Source: CAYPGT01 sp964512985
GTDB lineage: Bacteria > Cyanobacteriota > Vampirovibrionia > LMEP-6097
Assembly: GCA_964512985.1 (NCBI GenBank)
Contig: CAZELI010000004.1
Coordinates: 1-64,000 of the forward strand
Length of the DNA stretch: 64,000 nt
Reading direction: 5' to 3'
Part shown: positions 1-8,430 of the stretch, piece by piece
How positions within the stretch are numbered: the first letter of the stretch is position 1
Layout: every line of letters starts with the position of its first letter
Position numbers and translations under genes: made by a program
The notes under the pieces: generated by a model
Databases searched by the model: none
Told to the model about the DNA's origin: nothing
The model's input: the letters and a program-made list of their open reading frames with translations, nothing else

Positions 1-40
1 AAACAATTAATACTATTTAATATCTATTTCTAATCATACA

Positions 41-127
41 AATCCACTCCTAAGCGAGTATGATTAAGGCTTTAGAGTGGATTGCTTCGTCACTCACTTC
101 GTTCGTTCCTCGCAATGACGGCAACGG
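41..127. repeat. Palindromic repeat, family B, copy 1 (partial)
   Basis: Two arms (AATCCACTC and its complement GAGTGGATT) surround a short spacer, followed by the module ending CGCAATGACGG. The same modules recur as a full copy near 62.9 kb. Repeats containing GTCATTGCGAGG...GAAGCAATCC are, from memory, widespread REP-like elements in many bacteria. The preceding 40 bases hold nothing I can name. The repeat overlaps the 3' end of the radical SAM gene on the minus strand. Confidence 0.8.
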
Positions 128-1067
128 GTACTCGTTTTATTTTAGATCCTTGCTTAATATCATGCTCTTCTAGGTAAGCGTGAAACTTGTCCAGAAATTT
201 ATTCTTAAGTCCATGGTCAGCCCAGGCTGGTGCTACTAGTTCACCTATCTTACCCTCACCCATAACACGCTGTATCGCTATATCAGGACGCAGGCGTGAA
301 ATGAATTCAGCAAGTATAGGAATATATTCTTCTGGAGTATCAAACACTCCTATCTCATTATTAAGGTAGTCTATCTCCATAGCAGTACCTTTGAAGATAC
401 AAAGCTGATGAATTTTAAGGTCATCAATCGGACTCTGTGATAGCTTTTCGGCGGTTTGATACATTATCTCGGGGGTCTCGCAAGGTAAGCCCAGTATCAC
501 GTGGGTGCAGATTCTTAGTAGAGGATTCTTGCGAGCGGCTAGTCTCTCAGCTGCATCTATGAAATCTTCAAAGCTATGTGCCCGGTTGATTTTTTCTAGG
601 GTAATATTATGGGAACTTTGTACTCCAATATCTACCCAAACCTCAAGACCTCTTGCTGTATACTCTTCCAGTAAATCTATAACTTCTTCTGGCACACAAT
701 CAGGACGCGTGCCTATTGCTAAAACGACTACCTGAGGGTGATCTATAGCTTGGTCATAGAGACTGCGTAAATAATTAACATCTGCATAAGTATTGGTGAA
801 GGATTGAAAGTAAGCAATAAATTTATTAGTTCTAAAACGTTGGCTTTGTTTACTGATACCTTCAAGTAACTGTTGCCTTATAGTCATGCCCCCGTTCTGG
901 GCACCAGATGAAGAACCATCATCAGTACAGAAGGTGCAACCACCCACGGACTTAGTTCCATCGATGTTAGGGCAGGTGAAGCCACCCTCTAATGTGACGC
1001 GTTGCACTCTAGTACCAAAGCGCTTGCTTAGATAGTCTTTAAGAGTGTAGTATCTAGTTGTTGTCAT
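90..1067 (-). CDS. TIGR01212-type radical SAM protein (YhcC-like)
   Basis: A 325-residue radical SAM enzyme of the YhcC/Elp3-related group; the reaction is not established for the family. The cluster-binding cysteines are C32, C44 and C47 in the family's wide spacing (a long gap, then CxxC), followed by typical barrel segments (AIGTRPDC, VDIGVQSSH). The ATG lies four bases after the encoded CCA of tRNA-Arg on the same strand, so gene and tRNA are probably co-transcribed. The last dozen or so residues (ending ARNERSE) are encoded by palindromic repeat DNA, which also supplies the stop codon, so the original C-terminus was likely different. Confidence 0.9.
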   Translation of the reverse strand: MTTTRYYTLKDYLSKRFGTRVQRVTLEGGFTCPNIDGTKSVGGCTFCTDDGSSSGAQNGGMTIRQQLLEGISKQSQRFRTNKFIAYFQSFTNTYADVNYLRSLYDQAIDHPQVVVLAIGTRPDCVPEEVIDLLEEYTARGLEVWVDIGVQSSHNITLEKINRAHSFEDFIDAAERLAARKNPLLRICTHVILGLPCETPEIMYQTAEKLSQSPIDDLKIHQLCIFKGTAMEIDYLNNEIGVFDTPEEYIPILAEFISRLRPDIAIQRVMGEGKIGELVAPAWADHGLKNKFLDKFHAYLEEHDIKQGSKIKRVPVAVIARNERSE

Positions 1068-1071
1068 GATA

Positions 1072-1148
1072 TGGCGTCCCCGAGAGGAATTGAACCTCCG
1101 GCCTAGGCGTTAGGAGTGCCTCGCTCTATCCAACTGAGCTACGAGGAC
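1072..1148 (-). tRNA. tRNA-Arg (anticodon CCT)
   Basis: The minus strand folds into a full cloverleaf: acceptor GTCCTCG/CGGGGAC, D-arm GCTC/GAGC, anticodon loop CTCCTAA giving CCT, T-arm GGAGG with loop TTCAATT, and an encoded CCA end. The anticodon stem has an A-C mismatch at the loop-closing position. The radical SAM gene follows four bases after the CCA. Confidence 0.93.
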
Positions 1149-1208
1149 GTAATAGTAATTGTAACGTAGCCATATTACTGCTATCTTATTTAATAGAGAT
1201 TTCATAAA

Positions 1209-2174
1209 ATGGAAGTATTTCAAGCACTAATTCTTAAACTTGTTCCCTTGTACTTTATTATTCTGCTTGGCTTTATTGCTGGTAAGTGGCTTAAGGTTGA
1301 GCGTGAAAGTATTGCACCTCTGCTTCTTTATATAGTAGTACCAGTAGTAAGTTTTAAAGGGATAGTAGAAACAGAAATCAGCTGGATAACTTTAAGCTAT
1401 CCGATATTTTTTTTCGTGGTCAGCGCAAGTTTGGCTTTATTGTTTTTTATGCTTGGTAAGAAGATCTTTAATGATGGTGAGAAGGCTGGTTTACTTTCTC
1501 TATGTGCGGGTTTGGCGAATGTTGGCTATTTTGGATTACCATTATTATTTCTTTTATTTGATGAAAGTATTTTAGGGATTGCTGTGTTATTAATGTTGGG
1601 ACTTGCTATCCATGAAAGTTCTGTTGGTTTTTTTATTGCAGCAAGTGGTAAGCATAGTATTAAAGAAGCATTGTTTAAAACACTTAAGCTTCCTTCTATT
1701 TATACTAGTTTGCTAGCGATAGCCTGTAACCTGCTCTATAAGCACTATCCATCATTGCAGCTCTTTGATCCAATGATAGAGAGTTTAGATATGGCAATGG
1801 ATAAATTTGTTGGAGCTTATACTTTATTAGGGATGTTGATGATAGGGTTAGGCTTGTCTAAAGTTCAAACATTGAAGTTTGATTGGCAATTTATGAGTTT
1901 GGGGTTTCTTGCGAAGTTTGTTTGCTATCCCTTAATGGCAGTGATTTTTATTGTTATTAATAAGTATTATTTCCAGATTTATGACGATGTTGTTTTGCAA
2001 GTTTTATTCTTGCTCTCTATAGTGCCTATTGGTGCTAACACTATTACGATTGCTACGGAATTAAAAATGGATACGGATACAGTATCTATTACTGTTTTGT
2101 TGAGTACTTTATTTGCTCTAGTCTATATCCCGCTCCTAGTCAGCATTGGGACTATATTTTTGAATTGGTTTTAG
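1209..2174 (+). CDS. AEC-family permease (auxin efflux carrier/malate type)
   Basis: A 321-residue integral membrane protein with about ten hydrophobic helices and the two-half organisation of the AEC (PF03547) family. The N-terminal half contains GFIAGKWL and the pattern GLANVGYFGLPLLFL; the C-terminal half ends in a long run of helices including VPIGANTITIA. Members export or take up organic anions such as malate or auxin; the substrate here cannot be told. It stands alone, divergent from tRNA-Arg. No strong ribosome-binding site is visible before the ATG. Confidence 0.85.
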   Translation: MEVFQALILKLVPLYFIILLGFIAGKWLKVERESIAPLLLYIVVPVVSFKGIVETEISWITLSYPIFFFVVSASLALLFFMLGKKIFNDGEKAGLLSLCAGLANVGYFGLPLLFLLFDESILGIAVLLMLGLAIHESSVGFFIAASGKHSIKEALFKTLKLPSIYTSLLAIACNLLYKHYPSLQLFDPMIESLDMAMDKFVGAYTLLGMLMIGLGLSKVQTLKFDWQFMSLGFLAKFVCYPLMAVIFIVINKYYFQIYDDVVLQVLFLLSIVPIGANTITIATELKMDTDTVSITVLLSTLFALVYIPLLVSIGTIFLNWF

Positions 2175-2191
2175 CTTATGATATTCTAGGG

Positions 2192-2197
2192 TATAAT
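2192..2197 (+). promoter_or_regulatory. -10 box of a near-leaderless promoter
   Basis: TATAAT ends seven bases before the ATG of the secreted-protein gene, so transcription should begin at or next to the start codon. It is one of the clearest examples of the pattern seen before many chromosomal genes here. Confidence 0.6.
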
Positions 2198-2204
2198 TAC
2201 TCTT

Positions 2205-2720
2205 ATGAAGAAGATATTTATAGTAGCTGTGTTTCTAACGCTTTGCCTGCCTAGTTTTGCAAGTGAATATATTTCAACTTATGACTTTGCTGTGGTGGGT
2301 AATCAAGCTTATTTAATTGAAATTCAAGATGAGCAGACTTTCTTGAAGCAATATAGTTTTCCTGGACTTGTTGCTGCTAATCAAATATTATTAAGCGATA
2401 GTTTCTCTTATGCCTATGCTAGCGCTGATGGTGTGATTGTTAGTAGCTATACCTATGACATTCCTACTGAGACTTTAATTGCTGAGCCAGATGGTTCTCA
2501 AACCAAAGCTTATAAAGAAACTCGGACTATACAAACTTATGATTTATCTTTGCAGCCTGTGGCAACTAAAACAGTCGAAAACCTATATTATTATACTTTC
2601 AATGGTATTGCAGAAGACTCTGTAACTGCTTCTGGTAAAGCTACCAATGTCGATGACAATAAGTGTTCTGGCAAAAAGCGCAAAGGCAAGAATAAAGCTT
2701 GTAATAAGGTGTTGTTATAG
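2205..2720 (+). CDS. Secreted protein of unknown function
   Basis: A 171-residue protein with a clear signal peptide (KK, a hydrophobic core of about 12 residues, then SFAS) and a mature part rich in Tyr, Ser and Thr that looks mostly beta-stranded. The last 20 residues are strongly basic with two cysteines (KCSGKKRKGK, KACNKV). I do not recognise a family. Transcription probably starts at the ATG itself because a TATAAT box lies seven bases upstream. It is followed by a tRNA-associated repeat and the terminator of tRNA-Thr. Confidence 0.65.
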   Translation: MKKIFIVAVFLTLCLPSFASEYISTYDFAVVGNQAYLIEIQDEQTFLKQYSFPGLVAANQILLSDSFSYAYASADGVIVSSYTYDIPTETLIAEPDGSQTKAYKETRTIQTYDLSLQPVATKTVENLYYYTFNGIAEDSVTASGKATNVDDNKCSGKKRKGKNKACNKVLL

Positions 2721-2756
2721 ACTGTTTTTATAGTTTTATATAAAAATCTCTTTTAA

Positions 2757-2864
2757 TTGAACCCATACTCAAGCAAAACGATTATTAATCGTTTTGCTTT
2801 CGTGACTCGGGTGACGAACTTACTCATTATGGATCCTGGTCTGCGCGACCCTCGTCGCCTGATT
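2757..2864. repeat. tRNA-associated repeat, copy 1 (beside tRNA-Thr)
   Basis: Begins with a T-arm-like TTGAACCC, then a perfect hairpin (AAGCAAAACGATT and its complement, 2771-2799), then a block shared almost base for base with copy 2 near 9.1 kb (TTCGTGACTCGGGTGAC ... CTGCGCGACCCTCGTC). It ends in GCCTGATT, which matches the anticodon arm of the neighbouring tRNA-Thr. It therefore resembles a tRNA copy interrupted by roughly 85 bases. Confidence 0.65.
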
Positions 2865-2906
2865 GATCAAATGCCAGTTGTGAGTTTAATTCTTTCCAAC
2901 AACATA

Positions 2907-2945
2907 AAAGAAAAGGGTGACACTTGCGTGCCACCCTTTTTCTTT
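2907..2945 (-). terminator. Intrinsic terminator of tRNA-Thr
   Basis: A stem of GGGTG(A/G)CAC type flanked by AAAAGAAAA on one side and TTTTTCTTTT on the other lies directly after the CCA end of tRNA-Thr on the minus strand. The flanking A and T runs would make it work in both directions. Confidence 0.75.
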
Positions 2946-2950
2946 TATAA

Positions 2951-3026
2951 TGGTGCTGGGAATAGGATTTGAACCCACGACCGCCTGATTACAAGTCAGA
3001 TGCTCTACCAACTGAGCTATCCCAGC
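2951..3026 (-). tRNA. tRNA-Thr (anticodon TGT)
   Basis: The minus strand gives acceptor GCTGGGA/TCCCAGC, D-arm GCTC/GAGC, anticodon loop CTTGTAA (TGT), a T-loop TTCAAAT and an encoded CCA. It is followed by an intrinsic terminator and then the tRNA-associated repeat. Confidence 0.94.
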
Positions 3027-3096
3027 ACACCAACAGAAATTTATCTAGTAAACTATCAAAATTCCCGGGCGATCAATGGATATATTATCATAGGTA

Positions 3097-3474
3097 TTAC
3101 TTGATTTTTGGTTGATTAAGATCAGTTATATAATTTATTCCAGATTGCATATGTTTAGATAGCAATACATGTCTGCCATTAACATCAAGCACCTGCAGTT
3201 CTGAGCCATCAGGGAGTATTTTTCTTTGGATGATTTCTAGTTTATAAGGCTCGGCAATAATATCCTGCCCAAGGTTTTTAAGGGCAGGAATTTTAGACTT
3301 AAGAAATTCTGGGATTTTAATTTGTCCAGATTTAATCTTCGTAACCAGGTAGTTAAGCACATACCACAAGAATAATAAAAAGAAAACTATAACGAATAGT
3401 CTGCGACCAAGATTTAAATCGAGATTTTCAGCACCTAATCCTTCCATATCCTCAGAATACACTGAATCTAGCAA
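3097..3474 (-). CDS. FliO-like flagellar membrane protein
   Basis: A 125-residue protein with one membrane helix (about residues 28-46) followed by a basic linker and a small beta-rich cytoplasmic domain containing ILPDGSELQVLDVNGRHVLL. This is the layout of FliO, the small membrane protein that helps build the flagellar type III export gate. FliO is poorly conserved, so the call rests on architecture plus position: it is the last of three close minus-strand genes starting with a FliN-type protein. I infer fliO with moderate confidence. Confidence 0.6.
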   Translation of the reverse strand: MLDSVYSEDMEGLGAENLDLNLGRRLFVIVFFLLFLWYVLNYLVTKIKSGQIKIPEFLKSKIPALKNLGQDIIAEPYKLEIIQRKILPDGSELQVLDVNGRHVLLSKHMQSGINYITDLNQPKIK

Positions 3475-3487
3475 AATTTCTAGTGAA

Positions 3488-4327
3488 TTAACTATTTACT
3501 AGTTTAAATATAGCTTGTCTGATATTTAGTTCTTTAGGGAGCTTAATTGAATCAATCATTGCATTAATCTGCTCTTCCTCTGAAATAAAACTTCTAGCAA
3601 TCATAGACCAGAGGTTTTGTTGATAGTCAGGGGAAACCTTGATCATGATTTCTTTATAAGACTCTAATGACATACCTACTGCTGAAAAAATCATTTCTAT
3701 TTTTTCTTTAGTGTAAATATTATTGAAGTTGCTCTCAAGGATTTGATCAATTAAAGCTATAGTGTACTTTATTATTTCACTATTGTTCTTTTCGTAGAGT
3801 TGCATATAGAAATTTTTGTTAGCTTCAAGAGTAATACGTTCGTCCCCGCTTAGATTATTAAAACCATAAGTCGGAGCTGATATATTAAAAACGAACACAC
3901 CATTAGGTTTGAGTGTACAAGCTATTGCTGCTAAAAATTTACTCATATCCTTAAACAAGTGAAAAGTATTCAGTGCATAAGCGATATCTACATTACTGTT
4001 GAATTCATCTAAAAGATCTTCAGCATTGAGTTCTAGGTATTTGACTTGATCATCGCCTAATCTTGCTCTTGCTTGTTTAAGCATTACTGCTGCTGGATCT
4101 ATTAAATAAAGATTCTTAATACCTGCATTTAGAATTATTTCTGAGCTTACGCCGGTGCCAGCTCCAATATCTAAAACAATACCATCTGCTCCACCATGCT
4201 CTAAAGGATTTACAAAATCTACTGCAGCTCTGGCACTAGTTTCATAAACAGGGTCAGTCTTGCCATACTCTATCGATGTCTGTTCATCTTCAAAAGGGTT
4301 CTCTATGATTAATTCTTGTTTAGACAT
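3488..4327 (-). CDS. SAM-dependent methyltransferase in flagellar cluster
   Basis: A 279-residue class I methyltransferase. Motif I is VLDIGAGTGVS (residues 51-61), followed by an acidic strand end (LYLIDPA) and a motif IV-like region (VDIAYALNTFHLF). The start overlaps the end of the FliN-type gene by eight bases and a FliO-like gene follows 13 bases after the stop, so all three are probably one transcript. The substrate is unknown; methylation of a flagellar protein is only a guess from position. Methyltransferases are not standard in flagellar switch operons. Confidence 0.75.
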   Translation of the reverse strand: MSKQELIIENPFEDEQTSIEYGKTDPVYETSARAAVDFVNPLEHGGADGIVLDIGAGTGVSSEIILNAGIKNLYLIDPAAVMLKQARARLGDDQVKYLELNAEDLLDEFNSNVDIAYALNTFHLFKDMSKFLAAIACTLKPNGVFVFNISAPTYGFNNLSGDERITLEANKNFYMQLYEKNNSEIIKYTIALIDQILESNFNNIYTKEKIEMIFSAVGMSLESYKEIMIKVSPDYQQNLWSMIARSFISEEEQINAMIDSIKLPKELNIRQAIFKLVNS

Positions 4328-5273
4328 CTTCCCCCATCAGTAATGCAATGTCGGCAGCATGACTAGCACCTGCAAGCTGCGTAATTCTTAATCCAAAATT
4401 ATCATCAATTACTACAACTTCACCCCTTGCAATTAATTTATTGTTAACGAATAAATCTACTGATTCACCTGAAAGCCTATCTAGCTCAATGATTGAACCC
4501 TTGGTTAGTTTCAGTATATCTTTCAAATGCATTTCAGCTCTTCCCAGCTCTACGATCAAGCCAAGACGAATATCCATTAGTAAATTTAAGTTTTTCTTTT
4601 CATCAACGTCATTAGGGTTATGGGAATCTACTATTTGCCCAAAGTCCGCACCTAGTATGTCTCCAACGGTACTAGGGTCTTTAGTTTTGTTTGCGGTTAC
4701 AGTTGGGAACGACATTAATAAAGCGTTGATGAGTTCAGTAGTTAAATCCACTTCTATGCTTGCATCTAATCCAGATGCGGTCTGTAAGCTAAAGATTAAT
4801 GCTGTTTTTTCATGTTCTCCATCTTCGATCTTTAAAGAAGTTGGATCAGCAGGGTCTAAAATACGAACATTGAAATTTGTTGGTTTAAAACTTGGATCTT
4901 GTAACTCTGGTACATGAGCTAATGCATCATTGAAACTCTGTGAGACAGCCGAACCAAAAGCTTCTGCATGATCAGCATCCAAATCACCACTCTCTTCTGC
5001 TGAACCTAACATCAGATTAGCGATGCTGGCTGCATTTGCTGTTGAACTTAAAATACTAATAGTACCAAAGCCCGCTTCACTAAAGCTTGCGCTCGCTAAT
5101 GCAGTTTCTGTATCTACGCTGGCAGCAGCACCTGCGGTCTTTGCAGCTTCAATGCCACTTAAGGCAATAGTTACTTGAATATTTAAAAGCTTAGTCAGAG
5201 AGCTGGCTATTTGCGTGGAAACAGTCTTGGCTATCGTTTTTAATTGTGCTTGTTGGTTGGCATCAAGCGGCAT
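4320..5273 (-). CDS. Flagellar motor switch protein, FliN/FliY type
   Basis: A 317-residue protein. The C-terminal 80 residues are a typical FliN/SpoA domain (MDIRLGLIVELGRAEMHLKD, then GSIIELDRLSGESVDLFVNN and GEVVVIDDNFGLRI). The N-terminal 200 residues resemble the CheC-like part of FliY, although I do not see a convincing phosphatase signature. FliN/FliY forms the C-ring that sets rotation direction and docks the export apparatus. A TATAAA box lies six bases before the ATG, so the cluster mRNA is probably leaderless. Confidence 0.85.
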   Translation of the reverse strand: MPLDANQQAQLKTIAKTVSTQIASSLTKLLNIQVTIALSGIEAAKTAGAAASVDTETALASASFSEAGFGTISILSSTANAASIANLMLGSAEESGDLDADHAEAFGSAVSQSFNDALAHVPELQDPSFKPTNFNVRILDPADPTSLKIEDGEHEKTALIFSLQTASGLDASIEVDLTTELINALLMSFPTVTANKTKDPSTVGDILGADFGQIVDSHNPNDVDEKKNLNLLMDIRLGLIVELGRAEMHLKDILKLTKGSIIELDRLSGESVDLFVNNKLIARGEVVVIDDNFGLRITQLAGASHAADIALLMGEDV

Positions 5274-5279
5274 AAGGTT

Positions 5280-5285
5280 TTTATA
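5280..5285 (-). promoter_or_regulatory. -10 box of fliN-type gene
   Basis: On the minus strand TATAAA is followed by only six bases before the ATG, which predicts a leaderless message for the flagellar cluster. Confidence 0.55.
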
Positions 5286-5360
5286 CCCTTGTTGTAAAAA
5301 CCCAATACCACAGTCATTAAGACTATAGATCTGGATAATAGACTAGGCTATTTGAGGGAT

Positions 5361-6998
5361 TTAAATGCTTATAGCTCGTTTTTTAGCTTTAGCTTTGTCA
5401 ATGACAATATGAGTAATACGACGCGAAGTAGAGTTCACTGAACGAATAAATTCTAGTACCCAAAGGTTTTGTTTTTCGTCTTCGTAATCTTTATCATCAT
5501 GAAGTAATTGCACAGATTTATTGCGTAATTGTTCTTCAATCATTTTCAGGGATTCTAGATGCTCTTCTATACGGTTAGCCTCACCAGCAGAATCATTTAA
5601 TACGGCATTGCAAGCTTTAGAAAAGCATTTAACAGTTTGTTTGAAGTAATCTTCAAGCCCATCATAACTGTTATCAGCAAAATCTGGTTCTTTAGTATTA
5701 AGAGTTTCAAGTGAAGTTTCAAGTTTATAAGCAATATGTTCAATCTCATTGACTAAGGATACTTGATTGATGACTCTAGACACATCATGGTAAGAGAGTC
5801 TTAGCTTACCGACTCTACTCAAGAAATCCAAAATATCAGCTCTGAATTCTTGTTGGTACTCTCTAAGTTTAGTAATTTGTGTAGTTTTATTTTTTTCTTT
5901 TTTGATAAAGTAGTCGCGTGATAGCCAGAGCATTTCTTTAACTACATTCTTATATTCTTTAATACCTTGTGCTGAATGCACGAATAGTAATTCTGGATTA
6001 TCTCTTAAGTCACTAACACGAGGAAAGATATAGTGGAATTTTTCTTCTTCCTTGCCTTGCGGTACACAGAGCTTAGTTAACCATCCGAGTAATTTTAAGC
6101 AAGGCATGAAAACTATTGCAGAAGCTAGATTGAAGTAGGTTTGAGCATTAGCAACTAAACGTGGCACATCGGTTTGGTCTGGTGTTAACCACTTCACTAA
6201 CTGTACAAACCCTGGTACCCAGAAGGCAAAGAGTAGTACTCCGATGATGTTATAGAGTATATGTGACATGGCAACCCGCCTTGCCGAGAATCCTGAACCA
6301 AGAGATGCTATCCAAGCGGTAACACAAGTACCAATATTAGATCCTAATATCAATGGTACAGCAGCTTCTAGAGTAATCAATCCTTGCATAGCTAACCCAA
6401 TCGTGATACCCGTGAAGGCACCACTAGAGTGAATGATTGCAGTGAAAACAGCTCCCACCAAAATACCGAACCAAACATTTTCGCAATTAGTCATGAGGTC
6501 TATAAAGTATACAGAGTGACGAAAGCTCTTCATAGATGCAGACATACAATCTAGTCCAAGGAAAAGCAGTCCTAGACCGAGAATAATAAGCGCAAAATAT
6601 TTAGTCTTAGATCTTTGCGCAAAAGTACGCATAATAAATCCAATAAAAATTATTGCCATAGACCACTTCGTGACATCAAATGCCATGATCTGTCCCGTAA
6701 CAGTACTGCCGATATTCGCCCCAAGCATTACTGGCAAGCTACGTTCAAAAGTCATGAGCTTAGATTGCACTAGGGATACTAATATAGAGGTAGTGGCACT
6801 GCTACTATTCACGATGCCCGTAACTACGGTACCTATTATGAGACCAAGGAATGAGTTGTCAGTGGCCTTCTCAAGAAATATCCTCAGAGTGTTCCCAGCA
6901 GCTTTACTGAGATTATTAGACATCATATCGAGACCAAAAAGTAAAAGCGCTGCTCCACCTAATAATCCGACTATATTGATTAAAGTAATTCCTTCCAA
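5361..6998 (-). CDS. Na/Pi cotransporter family protein with PhoU-like tail
   Basis: A 545-residue protein of the NptA/YjbB group. The membrane half (about residues 1-320) has the two inverted repeats of PF02690: NSSSATTS with GANIGSTVTGQ, and IHSSGAFTG with GSNIGTCVTAW. The C-terminal 220 residues are helical and hydrophilic, as in the PhoU-like domain of this group. It probably moves phosphate driven by sodium. The start is TTG, with TAAAAT nine bases upstream on the minus strand. It is a single gene 87 bases downstream of the fliN start region, with the same orientation as the flagellar cluster. Confidence 0.88.
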   Translation of the reverse strand: MEGITLINIVGLLGGAALLLFGLDMMSNNLSKAAGNTLRIFLEKATDNSFLGLIIGTVVTGIVNSSSATTSILVSLVQSKLMTFERSLPVMLGANIGSTVTGQIMAFDVTKWSMAIIFIGFIMRTFAQRSKTKYFALIILGLGLLFLGLDCMSASMKSFRHSVYFIDLMTNCENVWFGILVGAVFTAIIHSSGAFTGITIGLAMQGLITLEAAVPLILGSNIGTCVTAWIASLGSGFSARRVAMSHILYNIIGVLLFAFWVPGFVQLVKWLTPDQTDVPRLVANAQTYFNLASAIVFMPCLKLLGWLTKLCVPQGKEEEKFHYIFPRVSDLRDNPELLFVHSAQGIKEYKNVVKEMLWLSRDYFIKKEKNKTTQITKLREYQQEFRADILDFLSRVGKLRLSYHDVSRVINQVSLVNEIEHIAYKLETSLETLNTKEPDFADNSYDGLEDYFKQTVKCFSKACNAVLNDSAGEANRIEEHLESLKMIEEQLRNKSVQLLHDDKDYEDEKQNLWVLEFIRSVNSTSRRITHIVIDKAKAKKRAISI

Positions 6999-7085
6999 GC
7001 GCCTAGAATTTTAGCATGATGGATTGGCAGTAAGATAATCTCGTATAGAATCAAATGATTTCTTGTAGGAGCTACTAGGGAAGAG

Positions 7086-7337
7086 GTGTTTAAGGCACTG
7101 ACCGCAGAGCATTTTGATCCAGTAATTTATGAACAAAAATCTAAAGAACTGCATCAGGTTTATGCTCAAATTGGAGCAAACATGACCGCTAATATCAAAG
7201 AGACCGCCATGAACCTCTCTCAAGCAGATAGAATCGAGCCAGCTGAAGAGTTGAGGAGTTTTGGGCGGGGTAAGAAAACGATGCATGATAAGCATCATAA
7301 TAAAGCCATAGATCAAGACTTCTTAACCAAAGATTAG
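7086..7337 (+). CDS. Small hypothetical protein
   Basis: An 83-residue hydrophilic, mostly helical protein without recognisable family. It starts with GTG preceded by AGGGAAGAG, a reasonable ribosome-binding site, and is followed by a strong terminator. An open frame on the opposite strand (7011-7316) covers the same DNA, but its cysteine- and phenylalanine-rich translation looks like a shadow. I favour the plus-strand gene because of the ribosome-binding site and terminator. Confidence 0.45.
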   Translation: MFKALTAEHFDPVIYEQKSKELHQVYAQIGANMTANIKETAMNLSQADRIEPAEELRSFGRGKKTMHDKHHNKAIDQDFLTKD

Positions 7338-7368
7338 GCGGAAACGGGTATAATTATTGTATAGATTT

Positions 7369-7409
7369 TCAAACGGGGAGCCCAGTTTTCTGCGCATCCC
7401 CGTTTTTCT
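7369..7409. terminator. Bidirectional intrinsic terminator
   Basis: AAACGGGGA and TCCCCGTTT form a nine-pair stem around a loop of about 16 bases, followed by T-rich sequence. It lies between the convergent small hypothetical gene and the DUF3800 gene and can serve both. Confidence 0.75.
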
Positions 7410-7410
7410 T

Positions 7411-8217
7411 TTATGGCCAAGGATTCATCGTACTAAACACTTGATCGTTGCTTGTCTTTATTTTGATACCAGACTTCAAATCATCCTCAGTAAGATCTGT
7501 CCCTAGTTTCTCAAAGAGATAATTAGTGAATTGAGCTTTAGATTTAGCTCTATTTGAATCTTTTATTTGCTTATGAGTAATCCTGTACCTGAATATTGCC
7601 GCACCCAGAAGTATATCGCAAAGCTGAATTAAGGGAGTGCCCACAGACTGGAGCATTATAGCGTTGTTGATGCAGTCAAGCGATCTAAGTTCAGTACTGA
7701 AATCTTGATTAGAGGCGTTAGGCTTATGATTAAAGTCTGCGATGATAGTAGCTCTCTCTTCTGCTTTACAGTTGCTCTGGCAAAGCTGTTTACAGTAATG
7801 TATGTAGGCATCCCAAAAGTTACTATGTATCTCTGATAAAAATTTAGGGTGATCTTTATCAATTACGACACAGTAAAACTCAAACTTATGCTTTAGTGCA
7901 GTATCAAGAAATCTCAGATACTTATCAAGCTTGTCTGGAGTTACGTCTGTAAACTTATATTCATAGTGCCTAGTGGAAGCCAGCATCATATTTAGTTCAT
8001 CTTGAGTTAAGATCTTAGGACTAGCCTTCAGGTCTTTTATAACAGTTCTACGCTGACTTCTTAAATTAGAATAGTTTGCGAAGTGTGCATTCAGAAGATC
8101 AACTGTGAAGGGATAGGGATCTTGAACCTTAAGCATGCCTACGCCAAAGTATGGCTGCCTATCATCAGTGTTAAGCGAGACCCCGCTTTCATCAACAAAA
8201 ATGAAAGGATAATCCAT
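7411..8217 (-). CDS. DUF3800 domain protein
   Basis: A 268-residue protein whose N-terminus carries the DUF3800 signature FVDESG (residues 7-12), followed by an acidic and hydrophobic core (VVIDKDHP, later LQSVGTPLIQLCDILLGA) that fits the RNase H-like fold proposed for this family. Its role is unknown; relatives are common on mobile and defence-rich DNA. A longer frame begins at 8280, but I chose the ATG at 8217 because TATAAT lies seven bases upstream of it and because DUF3800 proteins begin just before FVDESG. Confidence 0.8.
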   Translation of the reverse strand: MDYPFIFVDESGVSLNTDDRQPYFGVGMLKVQDPYPFTVDLLNAHFANYSNLRSQRRTVIKDLKASPKILTQDELNMMLASTRHYEYKFTDVTPDKLDKYLRFLDTALKHKFEFYCVVIDKDHPKFLSEIHSNFWDAYIHYCKQLCQSNCKAEERATIIADFNHKPNASNQDFSTELRSLDCINNAIMLQSVGTPLIQLCDILLGAAIFRYRITHKQIKDSNRAKSKAQFTNYLFEKLGTDLTEDDLKSGIKIKTSNDQVFSTMNPWP

Positions 8218-8224
8218 AGAGCAA

Positions 8225-8230
8225 ATTATA
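8225..8230 (-). promoter_or_regulatory. -10 box of DUF3800 gene
   Basis: TATAAT on the minus strand, seven bases before the chosen ATG. It decides the start, since the upstream in-frame start would place the box inside the coding region. Confidence 0.55.
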
Positions 8231-8430
8231 AACCTTTCCCAGTCCAATGCTTGAAAATAAAAGACTTCGTTCGAACTCAAAAACGTTAGGCATCATAAAA
8301 AAGAAGGGCATTGGAAGCATAAGGGTTAGGGCGAATTTGAAGGTGAAGTCTTACAAAATAGTGGAATAAATTTATCTTGAAAAGTGAATTGTGGAGATGC
8401 GGCTTAACTTATTCTATAAATTCTAATTCA

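Noticed and set aside
2757..2972. A 71-residue plus-strand frame sharing a peptide (FVTRVTNLLIMD) with a frame at 8953-9222.
   Set aside because: The shared peptide is the translation of the tRNA-associated repeat and the frame runs into the tRNA-Thr terminator and gene; it is repeat DNA, not a protein family.
7011..7316. A 101-residue minus-strand frame.
   Set aside because: Covers the plus-strand small gene, has a Cys/Phe-rich unlikely composition and no ribosome-binding site or -10 box placed before its start.
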